DNA of 64,000 bases, taken from Hibiscus mutabilis (taxonomy: Eukaryota > Streptophyta > Magnoliopsida > Malvales > Malvaceae). How positions within the stretch are numbered: the stretch's first letter is position 1; the number at the start of each line of letters is the position of its first letter. The stretch is from the NCBI GenBank assembly GCA_019671005.1, contig CM033745.1, positions 5,441,146 to 5,505,145 on the forward strand. The letters run 5' to 3'. Made by a program: the position numbers and the translations under genes. This document shows positions 49,448-62,140 of this stretch, in pieces. A model generated the notes under the pieces. It did no database searches. It worked only from the letters and a program-made list of their open reading frames with translations, and was not told where the DNA came from.

Positions 49448-52400
49448 TCAAACATAGTATTTCTTAACGGCATCGAAATTTACAGGATTTTCAACTCGTC
49501 TCTATCCATTTCGGTTAAGATTAAGGCTCCTCCTGAAAATGCCTTCTTAACAACGTATGGCCCTTCCCAGTTGGGCATTCACTTTCCCTGATAATCTTTC
49601 TGAATCGGGAGGATCTTTTTAAGCACCAGATCCACCTCTCTGAATTCTCTTAGGCGCACATTTTTGTTGTATGCCCGCATCATTATTTTTTGGTACATTT
49701 GGCCATGGCAGATGGCCTTTAGCCTCTTTTCTTCGATGAGATTCAACTGGTAGAACCTGGCTTGCACCCATTCGGATTCTTCCAATTTTACTTCATTTAG
49801 AACCCAGAGCGACAGAATCTCAACCTCAATGGGGATTACTGCTTCGGTGCCATACACTAAAGAATAGGGTGTTGCCCCTATCGATGTGCGAATGGATGTC
49901 CTATAGGCAAAAAGAGTGAATGACAACTTCTCATGCCAATCCTTGTAGGTATTCGTCGTCTTCGCGATGAACTTCTTTATGTTCTTGTTTGCTACTTCCA
50001 CTGCCCCGTTCATTTTGGGGCGATAGGCTGTGGAGTTATGGTGTGTTATCTTGAATTGGTTGCACACATCCGTCATCATTTTGTTATTCAAATTGGAAGC
50101 GTTGTCGGTGATAACCCTTTCTGGCAGTCCGTATCGACAAATGATCTCCTTCTTCAGGAATTTGCATACCGTCGTCCTTGTGATGTTGGCATAAGATGCT
50201 GCCTCCACCCATTTAGTGAAGTAGTCTACGACGACCAAAATAAAATGATGTCCGTTGGAAACCTTCAGGTAAATCTGCCCAATGACATTCATCCCCACGC
50301 TGCAAAAGGCCATGGAGAATTCATGGTGTGCAAAGGTAACAGAGGAGCGTGAATCTTGTCGGCATAAATTTGGCATTTGTGGCATTTCCTGGCGTAATCG
50401 ATGCAATCTCCCTCCATGGTCGACCAGAAATAGCCATACCTCATAATTTTTTGGGCTATAGACAGCCCGTTGGCGTGCGTCCCACATAGACTGTCGTGTA
50501 CCTCTGCTAAAATCTCCTTCACCTCCCGGGCATCCACACATCTCAACAATGTCTGATCATGGCTTCTTTTATATAGGACCTCCCCATCCAGGACGTATCA
50601 TGTTGCCATTTTTCTGAGTGTTTTTCTGTCATTGTCATTTGCCCCTTCAGGATACTTTTGAAGCTTGACATATTGCAAGATGTCATAGTACCACGGGTTT
50701 CCATCAATCTCTTCCTGCACATTACAAAAATGAGTCGGCCTTTCAAAAATCTGCATCTCCATGGGCTTCATTTCTGCCCCCGTGTTTGCTTTGAACATGG
50801 AAGCCAAGGTTGCCAATGCGTCTGCCATCTGATTTTCTTCTCTGGGAAGGTAATTGAAGCTGATCTTTTCAAACTCCTTGGTAAGCTCTTGGATCAATTC
50901 ATAATATTTGACCAGCTTCGAATCCCTGGTTTCCCATTCTCCACGCAACTGGTAAATCACTAAGGATGGATCTCTGAATACTCGAAGTTCCTTAATCTTT
51001 CTTTCAATAGCTGCGCTCAGTCCCATAACACATGCTTCATATTCGGCTGTATTGTTGGTGCAGAAGAATTCTAGTATGCTAGTGAAGGGATAATAGACAT
51101 TCTCAGGAGAAATCAGCACGGCCCCTATCATGTGTCCGAGGGTGTTGGAGGCTCCATCAAAGTAAAGCTTCCATAAGTTGTTATCTAAAACCTCTTCCTC
51201 GGTTGTAATAAACATCAAGTCTTTATTCGGGAAATTAAAGTTCAACGACTCATAATCGTCCGAAGCATAACTAGCTAGGAAATCCGCTACGGTGCTTCCC
51301 TTCACGGCTTTCTGGCTTACATACACAATGTCAAATTCGGATAGGAGCATCTGCCAGCGGGCCATCCTCCCTGCTAGTGCTGGCGCTTCCATTAGGAACT
51401 TCAAAGGGTCTAGCTTGGATATCAACCATGTAGTATGGTATAGCATGTATTGCCTAAGCCGTTTGGTGGCCCAAACTAAAGAACAACATAGCTTCTGAAC
51501 TGGCGGGTACCGCGTTTCACAATCATTGAACTTTTTGCTTAGGTAGTAGATAGCTCGCTCCTTCTTCCCCGACTTATCGTGTTGCCCCAATACGTAACCC
51601 ATTGAATTCTCAAAGACTGTCAGGCAGAGGATTAAAGACCTGCTTGGTACCAGCGCGACTAAAATCGGAGCATTTGTCATGTACCTTTTGATATTCTCTA
51701 GGGCTTCTTGACATTCCTCGTCCCAGACGCCAGGATTATTTTTTCTAAATATTCTGAAGACTAGGTCACAACTATTTGTTAATTGGGAGATGAAACGAAA
51801 GATATAATTTAGCCTCCCTAGGAAACCACGAACCTCCTTCTGAGTATGGGGTGGTGGGAGATCCTGGATGGCCTTCACCTTATCTGATCGATCTCAATCC
51901 CTCTTCTGCTCACCACGAACCCCAAGAGTTTTCCAGACGTAACGGCAAAGGTGCATTTGGCAGGGTTAAGCCTCAGCTGGTATTTCCGTAGTCTTTGGAA
52001 TAGTTTTCTCAAGTTCTGTAGGTGCTCTTCTTCTGTTCGGGACTTAGCGATCATGTCATCCACGTATACCTCTATTTCTTTGTGCATCATGTCATGGAAA
52101 AGAGTCACCATTGCTCTTTGGTAAGTAGCTCCCGCGTTCTTGAGCCCAAAAGGCATCACCCTGTAGCAAAAAGTACCCCACATGGTTACGAATGTAGTTT
52201 TCTCCATGTCGTTCGAGTCCATCTTTATCTAGTTGTACCCTGAAAAGCCGTCCATGAATGAGAACCATGAGTGTCTACAGTGTTGTCAACCAGCGTGTCG
52301 ATATGTGGCAGAGGGAAGTTGTCTTTAGGGCTGGCTCGGTTGAGATCCCTATAATCTACACACATACGAACCTTCCCATCCTTCTTCGGTACTGGTAAAA

Positions 52401-52900
52401 TGTTTGCAACCCATTCAAGGTATTTGGCCACTTCCAAGAAGCCAGCACCAAACTATTTTTTCACCTCTTCTCTAATCTTTAACAACATGTCTGGTCTCAT
52501 TCTCTAGAGTTTTTGCTGTATTGGTTTGCATTCCGGCTTCGTCTGCAGTTTGTGTACCACTATGTCAGTATTCAAACCTGGCATATCTTGATAAGTCCAG
52601 GCGAAAACATCATTGAATTCCTGGAGTAGGGTTATCAGTTCATGCCTGGTTTTTTAGGAAAATATTGTCCCAATTTTTACTTCTTTTCTCTCTTCTTCAA
52701 TCCCCAAGTTTACAACTTTTGTTTCTTCTTAGTGGGGCATGATTTGCCTTTCTTCGTTGGCCATCATCCTCATCAACTCTGCAGGGATCTCGCATTCTAT
52801 CTGATCATCCTCTTCTTCAATTCCTACTGAGATCTCGGGGCATTCAAAATCTACTTCGGGATTGGATTCGGCATCATTCATACAGTCAATCATGGGAGAC
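49448..52900 (-). pseudogene. Element B pol: RT, RNase H, archaeal-type RNase H, integrase (frameshifted)
   Basis: Frame begins at the intron acceptor (52900). RT includes KKDGKVRMCVDYRDLNRASP and the catalytic YVDD at 52066-52055. A 426-codon frame (51878-50598) covers the RT thumb, RNase H (AIYYLSKKFNDCETRYPP) and the second RNase H (YFDGASN, NNTAEYEA, DALATLASMF). Integrase starts near 50549 with a complete H-x5-H and CHKC zinc finger. The core has VVDYFTKWVEAA, VITDN and NGAVEVANKN (D,D,E). Breaks: stops near 52735, 52670, 52515 and 52455, a frameshift near 52270, one at 51880, a one-base deletion near 50300 just before NVIGQ, and one near 49480. Motifs are intact, so decay is recent. Confidence 0.9.
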
Positions 52901-53116
52901 CTGCATTAAATGAGAACGAATGTATTGGGAAGAGAATGGTTTTATATGAGGTGAATGAATATGAAGAATGAATGAATGAAATAAATGAGATGTTTTCCAT
53001 TTGAGAAAACGGGGAAGATATATTTTCATTTCAAACAAAAAGTTAACATAGGTGCCCTATACAAGAGATCCCAATTGTTTATGGGCAAAAACAAAAAGGT
53101 TTATTTGGAGCATTAC
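52901..53116 (-). other. Predicted intron between gag-pro and pol of element B (stop-overlapping donor)
   Basis: The gag-pro frame ends TCA GAG TAA; the donor GTAATGC starts at 53116 and includes the TAA at 53115-53113. The acceptor TTTAATGCAG ends at 52901. Splicing leaves GA+G, a glutamate codon, and enters pol in frame (ESPMIDCMNDAE). 216 bp, phase 2, same position and donor as in element A. Confidence 0.78.
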
Positions 53117-56100
53117 TCTGATCTAGTCCTAAAAACCACAGGTAGATCAACGTGGCTCCAGTTATCAAGAGTTTCCCCGGGATGGCAGAGGCAGATGCTG
53201 GTCAACATACTGCTGACTTGGACATTTCCAGCTATCATGTTGATGGACATCCCCTGTCTTGGTTGGCAGAATCCTCCGGAGACAAAAGTGTTTTTCAAAC
53301 TAGGGAAAGACATTGGACTCCATGGAATGTCTTCTCCCTTAAATCTGGCTCTTCTCTGTTCTTTTTTTCTCTTGTATTCTTCCTTTCTTTGTTGGACACT
53401 TGGTTTGTAACCTAGCCCAAAACGGTCCTTCTTGGTTATCACACTCTTGGCTCGTAGGCTCCCTTGCAATCTTCTCCCTAGCACTCTTCCTACTTTGGCT
53501 CCTCGGCCCAAAGTTTCAGCAACGGTCATCTTGGTGCAATTAGATAACCTGGGGTAGGGGATCCGATTACCTTCCGCGATGAATGTGGCGTTCACCAGCT
53601 CTAATGCTCGAAAAGAGCATTCTGCAGCATCCTCATCATTTTGAATGTATGGGGCGTCTAATGTCACCGAAGCAACGATCTCATACTCAGCCTCCACTGT
53701 AACCAACTTGCCTTCGATCACAAATTTTAACTTCTGGTGCAGTGATGATGGGACGGCTCCTGCAGAATGGATCCATGGGCTTCCCAATAAGCAGCTGTAG
53801 GATGGTTTTATGTCCATCACCACAAAGTCGATCACGTACTCAGTCGGCCCGATCAATAGAGGCACCTCAATCTTTTTCAGTGTTCCTCTTTGTGTACCGT
53901 CGAAGGCTCTCACGGAGTTATGATAGGGCTTTAGGTGAGAGTTATCTATTGGTAGCTTTTGCAGGGTCACCATAGGCAGTACGTTCAATACTGACCCGTT
54001 GTCAATCAATACTCCCGGTAACACATACCCCTTGCAGTGGGTTGTGATGTTAAGAGCTTTGGTGGACCCTATTCCTCCTTCAAGGATCTCATCGTCACTG
54101 AATGTTATATGGTTATAGGCGGTGATATGCCCCACTATCCAGTCCAGCTTTGTTACAGAAATGTCTTGGGGTACAAAAGTCTGGTTTAGTACTTTTAAGA
54201 GTGCCTCACGGTGTTTTTCTGAACTCAAGAGCAACTCTAGCATTGTAATCATTGCTGGTTGCTTTCGTAGTTGTTCCACTACGCTGTACTCGCTATGACT
54301 CAGGAATTTTAGAAATTCTTTGGCCTGAGCCTCGGTTACTGGTTCATTTATCTTTGGGGGTGGTTTCTCACCGAATATTTGCGCGAGAGTAACCGATGTA
54401 TCATTTCCTTTATCTTTGGCCACTTCAGCAGCCTTCAAGGTCTTTGAGGAGTAACATCTGCCGCTCCTCGTTAAGTGGCCCACCTCACCAATATTCACAT
54501 CACTCTTGTCTTGCTCGTCTTTCGATGTAGGCTCTTCTTCAACCTTTTGCTCTTTTATCTCACCAGATTCTGGCTTTTCTAGTATGGTCACATTTATAGA
54601 ATAGTTCCAGGGAGTTTGCCGCATGTCCTTGAATGGGAACGGGGACGGTGCTGAGATGATGATCTTGGGAGTCATCTTGGTAGTTTCTCCTCGGGGGGAA
54701 CTTGCACCCTCCTGCCTGGAGAAGATGACAAAAGGTCTATCTCTCCCGTATTTAACGTTGGGGTTGTCTGTCATATGCATATCTGACCCCTTCCTTCCGA
54801 TAGGCTCTTCAAAGAACTCTATTTGCTTGTCATTCATCAATTGTTGCACCAATCTTTTAAATTCATCCTGATGAATGTCGTGTCCTCCATCCTGATGAAA
54901 TTCACAATACGCTTCACACCCCTTCTATGCTACTACCACGCCCCTGTCGATCAAGCGGGCCATGCACAATTGCTGAAATATCCACCGTAAAGGAGACTTG
55001 ATTTCTGACACATTTTCTTTAACCTTCCTGGTAGAACATTCCTAAATAGCATTTACTCCCATGTTCCCGTGATTAGGCAATAGGTTAGCAGCTATACTTG
55101 GTTCTTCAAACTTCAGTATCCCATAATCGATTAAGTTCTGCACAAGCTTTTTGAAAGCAGGGCAGTTCTCAGTGGGATGGTCAGGGGTACCACCTTAATA
55201 GTCACAATGTGCGTTTGGGTTATACCAGGACGGGAACGGCGGTTTGAACGGAGTAACATAGTATAGACAGACCAGGTCTGCTTCATACAATTGAGAGTAG
55301 AGCTCATAGTATGAAACGGGTAGTTGAGTAAAAGTTTGCCTCTCTTTCTCCTTTCTCGGGGTTCTCTCCTCTCTTTGATTCGAGTTTTGTGCTTTCCCCG
55401 CAGACACTTATGGCTGCGAGACTGTAAAATTCTTTGTGGCAGTGTAAGTACTGGCAGCGTTTACCTCATTCTTCTTGTTGTACTTCCGAGATCCTTCCCC
55501 GCTATCAATCCTACCACTCTTGATTGCCAATTCAAGAGACTCCCTGGTTCTAATTAAATCAGCAAAACTCTGTGTTGTGTTATTAATAAGGTGATCAAAC
55601 AGTGTCCTCTTCAGAGTATTAACAAATAATGGCGTAATTTCATGTTCTGGGAGGGGTGGCTGAATTTGGGCGGCCACTTCCCGCCACCTCTGAGCATACT
55701 GTCGCAGACTTTCGTTGGACTTCTGCCCCATATTTTCTAACATAATTCTATTGGGCGTCATGTCAGTCACGTACTTGTATTGCTCGATGAATGCTCTTGA
55801 AAGATCTTTCCAAGTTTTAATGTTTACCCGGCTCAACTGGGTGTACCACCGCAGCGCAGCCCCGGTTAGGCTATCCTGGAAATAGTGAATTAATAGTTTC
55901 TCATCCTTGAGGTAGGCCGCCATCTTCCGGCAATACATTGTTACGTGCGCGGAAGGACACGTAGTTCCCTCGTATTTGTCGAACTCTGGTGTTTTAAATT
56001 TTGGTGGCAGAACAAGGTCGGATACCAGACTCAAGTCACTAGCATCATTTCCTGATTCTTCTATTGTTTGCAGGGCTTTAAATATTTCCTTCATGAGACG

Positions 56101-56499
56101 AAACCTCTCTTTTCACTTCTTTTCTACCTCTGTCCTGATCCTTTCGACCAAGTTCAGGTCTGGCACCTCCTCCTCGTAGAGTGCTTCAGTGTCAAGGGGT
56201 TGAATCTAAGATGCCCCTACCTGAAAGTTAACAAGCATCCCAGCAGGGTCGATATATACCCTTCTGGCCAGATTAGGCGTAGCCGGTTGAACTTTACTGT
56301 GAACTGGGGTACCTTCCAGCTCTTGAGCGACTTCTCATTCGACTCTTTTTTTGAGGCTCTTAGCCAACAACGCGGTTATGTATGACACTATCGACGCTTG
56401 TGACTGAGCAATCTGGTCACTGGGGCTTCTTTGGGCCTCATCAAATCTTGCTTCCAGATCTCTCTGTCCTTTATCTAGACTGATTATCCTGTCTTCCAT
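53113..56499 (-). pseudogene. Element B gag-protease
   Basis: Starts at ATG 56499 (MEDRIISLDKGQRDLEARFD). Gag core is 56094-55408 (CPSAHVTMYCRKMAAY, LLIHYFQDSLTGAALRWY, LRQYAQRWREVAAQ). Zinc-knuckle-like C/H motifs follow near 55205-55150 and 54925-54880, each beside an in-frame stop. A 579-codon open frame (54852-53113) then holds the aspartic protease (VLIDNGSVLNVLP; LLGSPWIHSAG) and a G-patch-like tail (GRVLGRRLQG, RFGLGYKP). It ends at a stop overlapping the intron donor. Breaks: frameshift near 56250, stops near 56210, 56115, 55405, 55195, 55040 and 54930. The open protease part suggests this copy decayed only recently. Confidence 0.88.
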
Positions 56500-56797
56500 G
56501 AGCTTGCTTTGTAGTCGGGTAAGATATGGATGATGAATGATTGCGGCTTAACTTCTATTTTCACACTGCCGCAATATTTACAACATTAATATGATTGCAG
56601 GGAAAATAAATGCATGTATAATGATGCGAACGTCATGATGCAATACAAGAATGTATGCAAATAGAGGTACTGATTCCGCTGGTAATCACCCTTTTGAACT
56701 ACTTCCACGGGAATTAAAGGATCTAGATTACAATAGAGTTCATATTACAAAAGGAGGGTCCCTAATACAAAAAGGTCCTAATTACAATACAGAGTCC

Positions 56798-59088
56798 TAC
56801 AGATAAGCCTTAGCTCTATCTCCTAATTTTCCAATAACCCTGAGCAGCTTGATGAACTTGGGTGCTTCTTCCATGCCTGGGGCTACGAAAGGTCAGAGTG
56901 CTTCAGCTTCGGTAGCTAAGTCACTCACATGCCTGACGACTCGCTGTATGTCCACCATTAGGTTCGCGTAATATTGGTCCCTATCATGTACCATCCGGGC
57001 AGCGCCACGTAGTCTTCTTTGCCAATAAATGTCCCCTCCGACTACAGCCTCTTCGAATACACTGATTCTTTCCTTATAATCCTGAACAGTTGCTTCAAAC
57101 GACTCAATCCGGGTTCGCAACGTGCCTACTTCACGTTCCCTTTCTTGTAGCTCGATGAAGCCATTCCTCTAACAGTAAGTTCGAAAGGAGTGTTCTACTT
57201 CTGCCACCCTTCCCTCTAGCTCGACATTCTGACTTCGGCTCTGATTCAGGCTTTGGATGGTGTCGTCGTACAATCTTTGCATCTCCAACAATCTATTCCA
57301 GCTACTCATGGACCTTCTTTTCCAAGCGGCGGTGTTCTCTCTTTCGTAGTTGACTGCTTGTTTTCCTTTGCTGATCTCTTGCCTAGTTTTTTCCTTTTCT
57401 TGATCGATGGTCTCCTTGAAAGACCGTCTTTCTTCCTCAATAGCTAACATACAACTTTCTATCTCTTTCTCGATCGCTCGCTTGCTAATTTCTCGTTCTT
57501 TTTCCACCAAACGGATACCATTCATTCTTTCCTTTTCCACGGCTATGAACTGACTTCGGCTGGCCTTCTGTACTTTCGCTTGGAGTAGGAGGGTATCCTT
57601 CTGGTAAAGAACGTTATTCTCTCTCAAATCCGCATTCAATTTCTTCAATTGCCTAATGATCTCGTCCCGTTCGTCGACCTCTAAGCTCACTTTATAGAGT
57701 TCACCCACATGCTGAGTTTGTTAGGTGTCCATCTTCCTCTTAATTTCTTTGAGTTCATTCCGTAAAATATCAGCTTCAGACGGTACCACCCTCGTAAGCT
57801 CCTCAAGTGACACAACCGGTCCTTGATCGGGTTCGGGAATTACATCATTAATCCTCAAACGCCTCCAAAGATCGTAGTCCGAAGTGGTCATATGCTCGGT
57901 GTCTCCTTCCACTCTGATCCGATAACAATGGTCACAAGCCCTCATGATAGCCTGGACTTTTTCCTTAAACTCACATTTGAAGAGAAATTCAGTTTGGCTC
58001 AATCCAGCGGTATTGGGAACAAACTGTCGTGATCTGAATTGTCGGGACACCAGGAGCGGAGCACAAGCGATCCCACCACGCAGTCCCAACATCATCAACC
58101 AGTCGTAATCACCATAACTGTACAAGAAGAATTAACTCTACCGAGCCACGGGACCCTCCATACTATGTCTTCGTCTGGAATGTTCCTAAAGAAACTGGAC
58201 CATCTCTTCGTTTTCAAGTTTTCTCGCCACTCTTTTGCTAAGTACTCCCGTAAGGGTGAAAGCCTTGGAAGGACATCCCCGGTAGGACCCTCGTCAGTGT
58301 CTTCCACATGTGGCTCTAAACCCATACCTGTAATAACTGTGCACGTCCCCGAAAATGTCCTTCTTCGTGCTTTAGACTGGCATTTAAAGAAATGAAAGTC
58401 TCGGCCAAGATTTCTGGTACTGTATTCGCCTTCCGTTTTATACGTTCAAACAGGTCTAGAATGGCTACATCAATGTTTCCAAGAGTTCTTGGAAAGATTA
58501 CCAACCCATATATTCCCAAGGCGAATAGGTCTATCTTCTTCCCCTCATCTGGATGTGCAGGTATGATGTCTCGTATATTCTCTCATGCAAAGATTGTATT
58601 GTCCCCTCGAAGTCGGATCAGGCCATTAACCCAATCGTCACTCATCCCGGCAAAGGTTTTGAACTTCGAAGTGTAATTATAATTTCTTGGAGGTTTTACG
58701 TAGATCCAATCTTCCTGAATGTTCTTCTAATTAAGTAAGGCAGTGTACTCTTCTACTGTAGGCATCATGTTTTGTCCATTGAAGGTGAAGCAGCAAAAGG
58801 TAGGATTTTAGAACTGAAAAATAGCTCGGAGTAGGGCTGGTTGACTCGAACGTATAACAGCTGTACAATGTCGCCATAACTATCACAGAACATGTCTTGT
58901 AGTTTTCGGTCTCATCCTTCCCAGATGCTTTGAAGATCCCATAAGTTGTTCTGTTGAAGACTCACGTAGGTGTACCCTGCTACTACGCGCTCGCTCGGCA
59001 AACTGTCCCCTTGGGCCCTCTGGTTGACCTCTGACCAATGCCCGACTGACAAGTTAAGCTCTTCTATCCTAAGATACCTTTTTTCCAT
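56798..59088 (-). pseudogene. Element B ORF1: DUF7745-like domain plus long coiled coil
   Basis: Starts at ATG 59088 (MEKRYLRIEELNLSV) and ends at TAG 56800-56798 after KLGDRAKAYL, about 2.3 kb. The globular domain is readable at 59088-58912, 58519-58316 (IYGLVIFPRTLGNIDVAILD) and 58125-57900 (MLGLRGGIACAPLLVSRQFR). It is followed by strongly charged heptad-like coiled coil at 57708-57169 and 57120-56893. Sequence and architecture match ORF1 of element A. Function is unknown. In this lineage it precedes gag and is probably made from the same genomic RNA. Frameshifts and stops occur near 58910, 58570, 58316 and 57720. Whether it acts as a structural or DNA-binding partner cannot be told from sequence. 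Confidence 0.75.
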
Positions 59089-59749
59089 GGTGAAAGACTT
59101 TCTGATCGGGTAAACCACTTGATCCAGTACCTTTATGTAATGCAAATGCAATAATGTATAAAAAAACAAAAGCAAAAAAGAAAACAAGTCAGTACCGGAC
59201 AAAATTAATAAATACATAAATAAAAGGATGAATTAAATAAGGTAAACAAACAAAATAACCCTATTTATCCAGTCTAAAACATCTACGGTTATCCGTATGG
59301 CTCTAAAAGGGTGGGTTTCTATGTATTCTCTACATGCAGCCTTGGTTCTAGGAGGTACCCGAATTGTCCTTGCTGTCCTCTACTAAGAGTAGCAAGGCCC
59401 CCGATCATCACCCATTATAGGCTCCTTTCAACCAGGTTCAATTCAGGGGGACCCAATCGCTTATGCATGCACGAAGGAACGATATCCTTATGAAAGCATA
59501 AGGTACTCGAGCCCCGAAGGTACTTGCTAGGCCTACACGGGAGAATGATATCTCTACGAAAGCATTAGCGTTTCCTCCCACTTAAAAGGACGGGTTTATA
59601 TGCCAAATTTTAAATGCGTTAAAATAAATGCACAATTATAACCGAATATTAATTTAATTGCCACTTTAATCTGTAACTTCGGATATTAGTAAAGCAGTAA
59701 TTATTTTAAAAAACTTGACTCTCTTTTTTTGTTAAAAACAAAAAAAGTT

Positions 59750-59767
59750 TCCCCAGCGGAGCCGCCA
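59750..59767 (-). other. Primer binding site of element B
   Basis: TGGCGGCTCCGCTGGGGA on the minus strand, two bases after the LTR end. It differs by one base from the element A PBS and from the tRNA-Arg complement. Confidence 0.85.
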
Positions 59768-59769
59768 TC

Positions 59770-62135
59770 TGTAGCGATGCCCTCTCGCTAAAAAAATGAG
59801 GTTTTAATGTGTTTGTGGTTTTTTGGGTATTAAAATATTTATTCCGTGGGGTTTTAAAAATACCGTATTTTATTTAAAAAGAGGAGTCGCCACCAGCCAC
59901 TTAGGTAGGTCGGACACCATAAAACCAGAGATTTGAAAACTTTTGGGTTCGGGAGTCGGTTACGGATGGGGAAGGATTAGCACCCCCACACCGCCCAAAA
60001 TTGGTACTTTAATAATTACCGCTTTATTAATATTAGATTTTCCGGATTAAAGTGGCGATTAATTTAAAATTTGGTTATAAGTGCGGGTAAATTTTAAAGA
60101 CCTTGTTATCCGAGAGTAAACGCCCAACCACTATTACTACGCCTGATACTGGCCCCGTTTACGCTTGGATAAAAGGGCACCGCATGGACAATTTATATAT
60201 CTTTTATGCAATCGTAGAGAACAATAACAAAAAAACATGCATACACATTAACATGGTATTAAGAAAACATAAAAATATAAATAATAATAGGAAGAATAAA
60301 GTGCATGAACAAAAAAACAACATAATATGTCATGATAATAAAACAAAAATATAAATGTAAATACGCAAAAAGATCACGCTTCCAAAACTAAGAAACTAAA
60401 TCTAACATGCTTAAACACATTAAAATGAACCACAACTACCACACACATGACATATACACATGGCATAATATGATACTAAAATAATAAAACAACATACTAG
60501 AATAAAACTAATATTTAATACTTAACATATGACACAAATTACATGCATAAATAAAAAAAAACATCGTATATGACAAACAATATCGCACTATCATATAACC
60601 TAAGAGGCAAAATATCAGAAAACTTATGTAAATATACAAACATGACATATAACCTAAACTAAAACGTAGCATATGAGACAAACATGAATACGGCATGAAC
60701 AAAATAAATTAAAACATAGGAACATGGTATAACACATTTTAATACACAAATTATATGGATATAAATTAACATACTATACAAAACATATACCAACACCAAA
60801 AGAACGACACGAACATGCTAAAAACACATAAAAATGATAAATATTTAAACATGAAAAACGAACCGAAATGGAATAATAAAAAACTGAAGGTAGAAATTAA
60901 AAAAGTGTATTTAGGGGTCGAATTAAGAATTAGACAAAACCCATAAGGACTGGAAGTGTAATAAAGCCAAGGGGCAAGCTCAGACTAAAAAAATTAAAAA
61001 TGCGGAGGGACTAAGCACGCATTTTCTCCTTTTTTATACTAATTTCGGTTTAATTTGGGGTTGAATTGAATTGTTTGGCAAACCATGAAGGACTGGGGTT
61101 GTGATTATACCAAGGGGCAGACTCGTTTTGAAAAGTCCCGAAACGCATGATGGTTTAATGAGTAATTTGCCCATTTTTAAAATTTTATAACCCTATATAA
61201 CATACTTATCCGGCCAAAAACTAACCATTTCCCCAAAAAATTCTTTATGCCATTTTGAATAAACCTTCCCCTCATTTTATCCTCTCTCAAACCGAAACAA
61301 CCTTTTGGATGAACCCAGAAACCGGCAGCCAACCGTCGTCCTTTCCGCCACCGGCCGCCGCTAGTCAGCTACGTAGACTGACGTCTCGGGAGATGAAATG
61401 ATTATCTGATCCAACGGTTAGGATCGCTCGACGATCAGACGAATGAGATGAGGCCTCGAAAATGATGCGACGACCCTGGATCATGCCACGTGGCTTGGAG
61501 ATGATGGCCGTTCTTGTGCGTGTCTTATACGCGCGAGTGGATAATCCAACAGCCCACGCGTGGGCTTCACGCGGCAGATGAAGGGTCTCCATGCTTCATC
61601 TGTGGCCATTGGATCCAGATCTGATCCAACGGCTCTTGTGCAGTTGCTCAAGATGAAAAGAGGGTATCAGGGTTCCAATATTTGATATGGGTTAGGGTTT
61701 TTTAGGATGTGGGCTGGCCGATTAGGGCCCAATGTAAAAAATTGCGGGTTTTATGTAATTTGGACTTGGACTATTACTAATATTTTTTGATTGTTTTCTT
61801 TTTTAATTAATACATTATCTATTTATATATAATAATAATAATAATACGTATATATACATACATGCAACGTACGAACCCACATGCAAACATTGATTAACAT
61901 AATATACTATATACATGCATATGTAGTCACATGATAATCATGAATATCCACACACACTATACGTACAAACAATGCACTCATAAGAAATGTAAATACATAC
62001 GTGACACACATACACCGTATTAATTATTAATACATATACATGCATAGCTTACAATATACATGCACATAATATATTAATTATTAAGCTAAGGTAGGTTAAC
62101 ACAATATTTATAACGGATAAAAATGAGTGATTACA
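59770..62135 (-). repeat. 5' LTR of element B
   Basis: 2366 bp from TGTAGCGATG to GAGTGATTACA; adjoining CCCAC target repeat. Shorter than the 3' LTR by an internal deletion joined at about 61350-61365. U5 carries TGGCGACTCC (59892-59883) and the conserved block around GGTTACGGATGGGGAAGGAT (59958-59977). Confidence 0.92.
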
Positions 62136-62140
62136 CCCAC

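Larger units (their letters stand above)
44728..62140 (-). mobile_element. Element B: complete Tat/Ogre-like Ty3/gypsy LTR retrotransposon with target-site duplications
   Basis: 17.4-kb element at 44733-62135, flanked by CCCAC on both sides (44728-44732 and 62136-62140). 3' LTR is 44733-47693 (2961 bp) and 5' LTR 59770-62135 (2366 bp). The internal region on the minus strand holds PBS, ORF1, gag-pro, intron, pol and a repetitive 3' UTR, in the same order as element A. Coding parts are better preserved: the protease-containing frame runs 579 codons and the RT-thumb/RNase H frame 426 codons. Frameshifts and stops elsewhere make it non-autonomous. The intact target duplication suggests a fairly young insertion, though LTR differences are visible, mostly C/T and G/A. 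Confidence 0.93.

Noticed and set aside
49933..50352. 139-codon plus-strand ORF
   Set aside because: Antisense shadow of the element B integrase core.
53152..53415. Plus-strand ORFs over the gag-pro end (also 52985-53410)
   Set aside because: Shadows of the minus-strand protease/G-patch frame and the intron.
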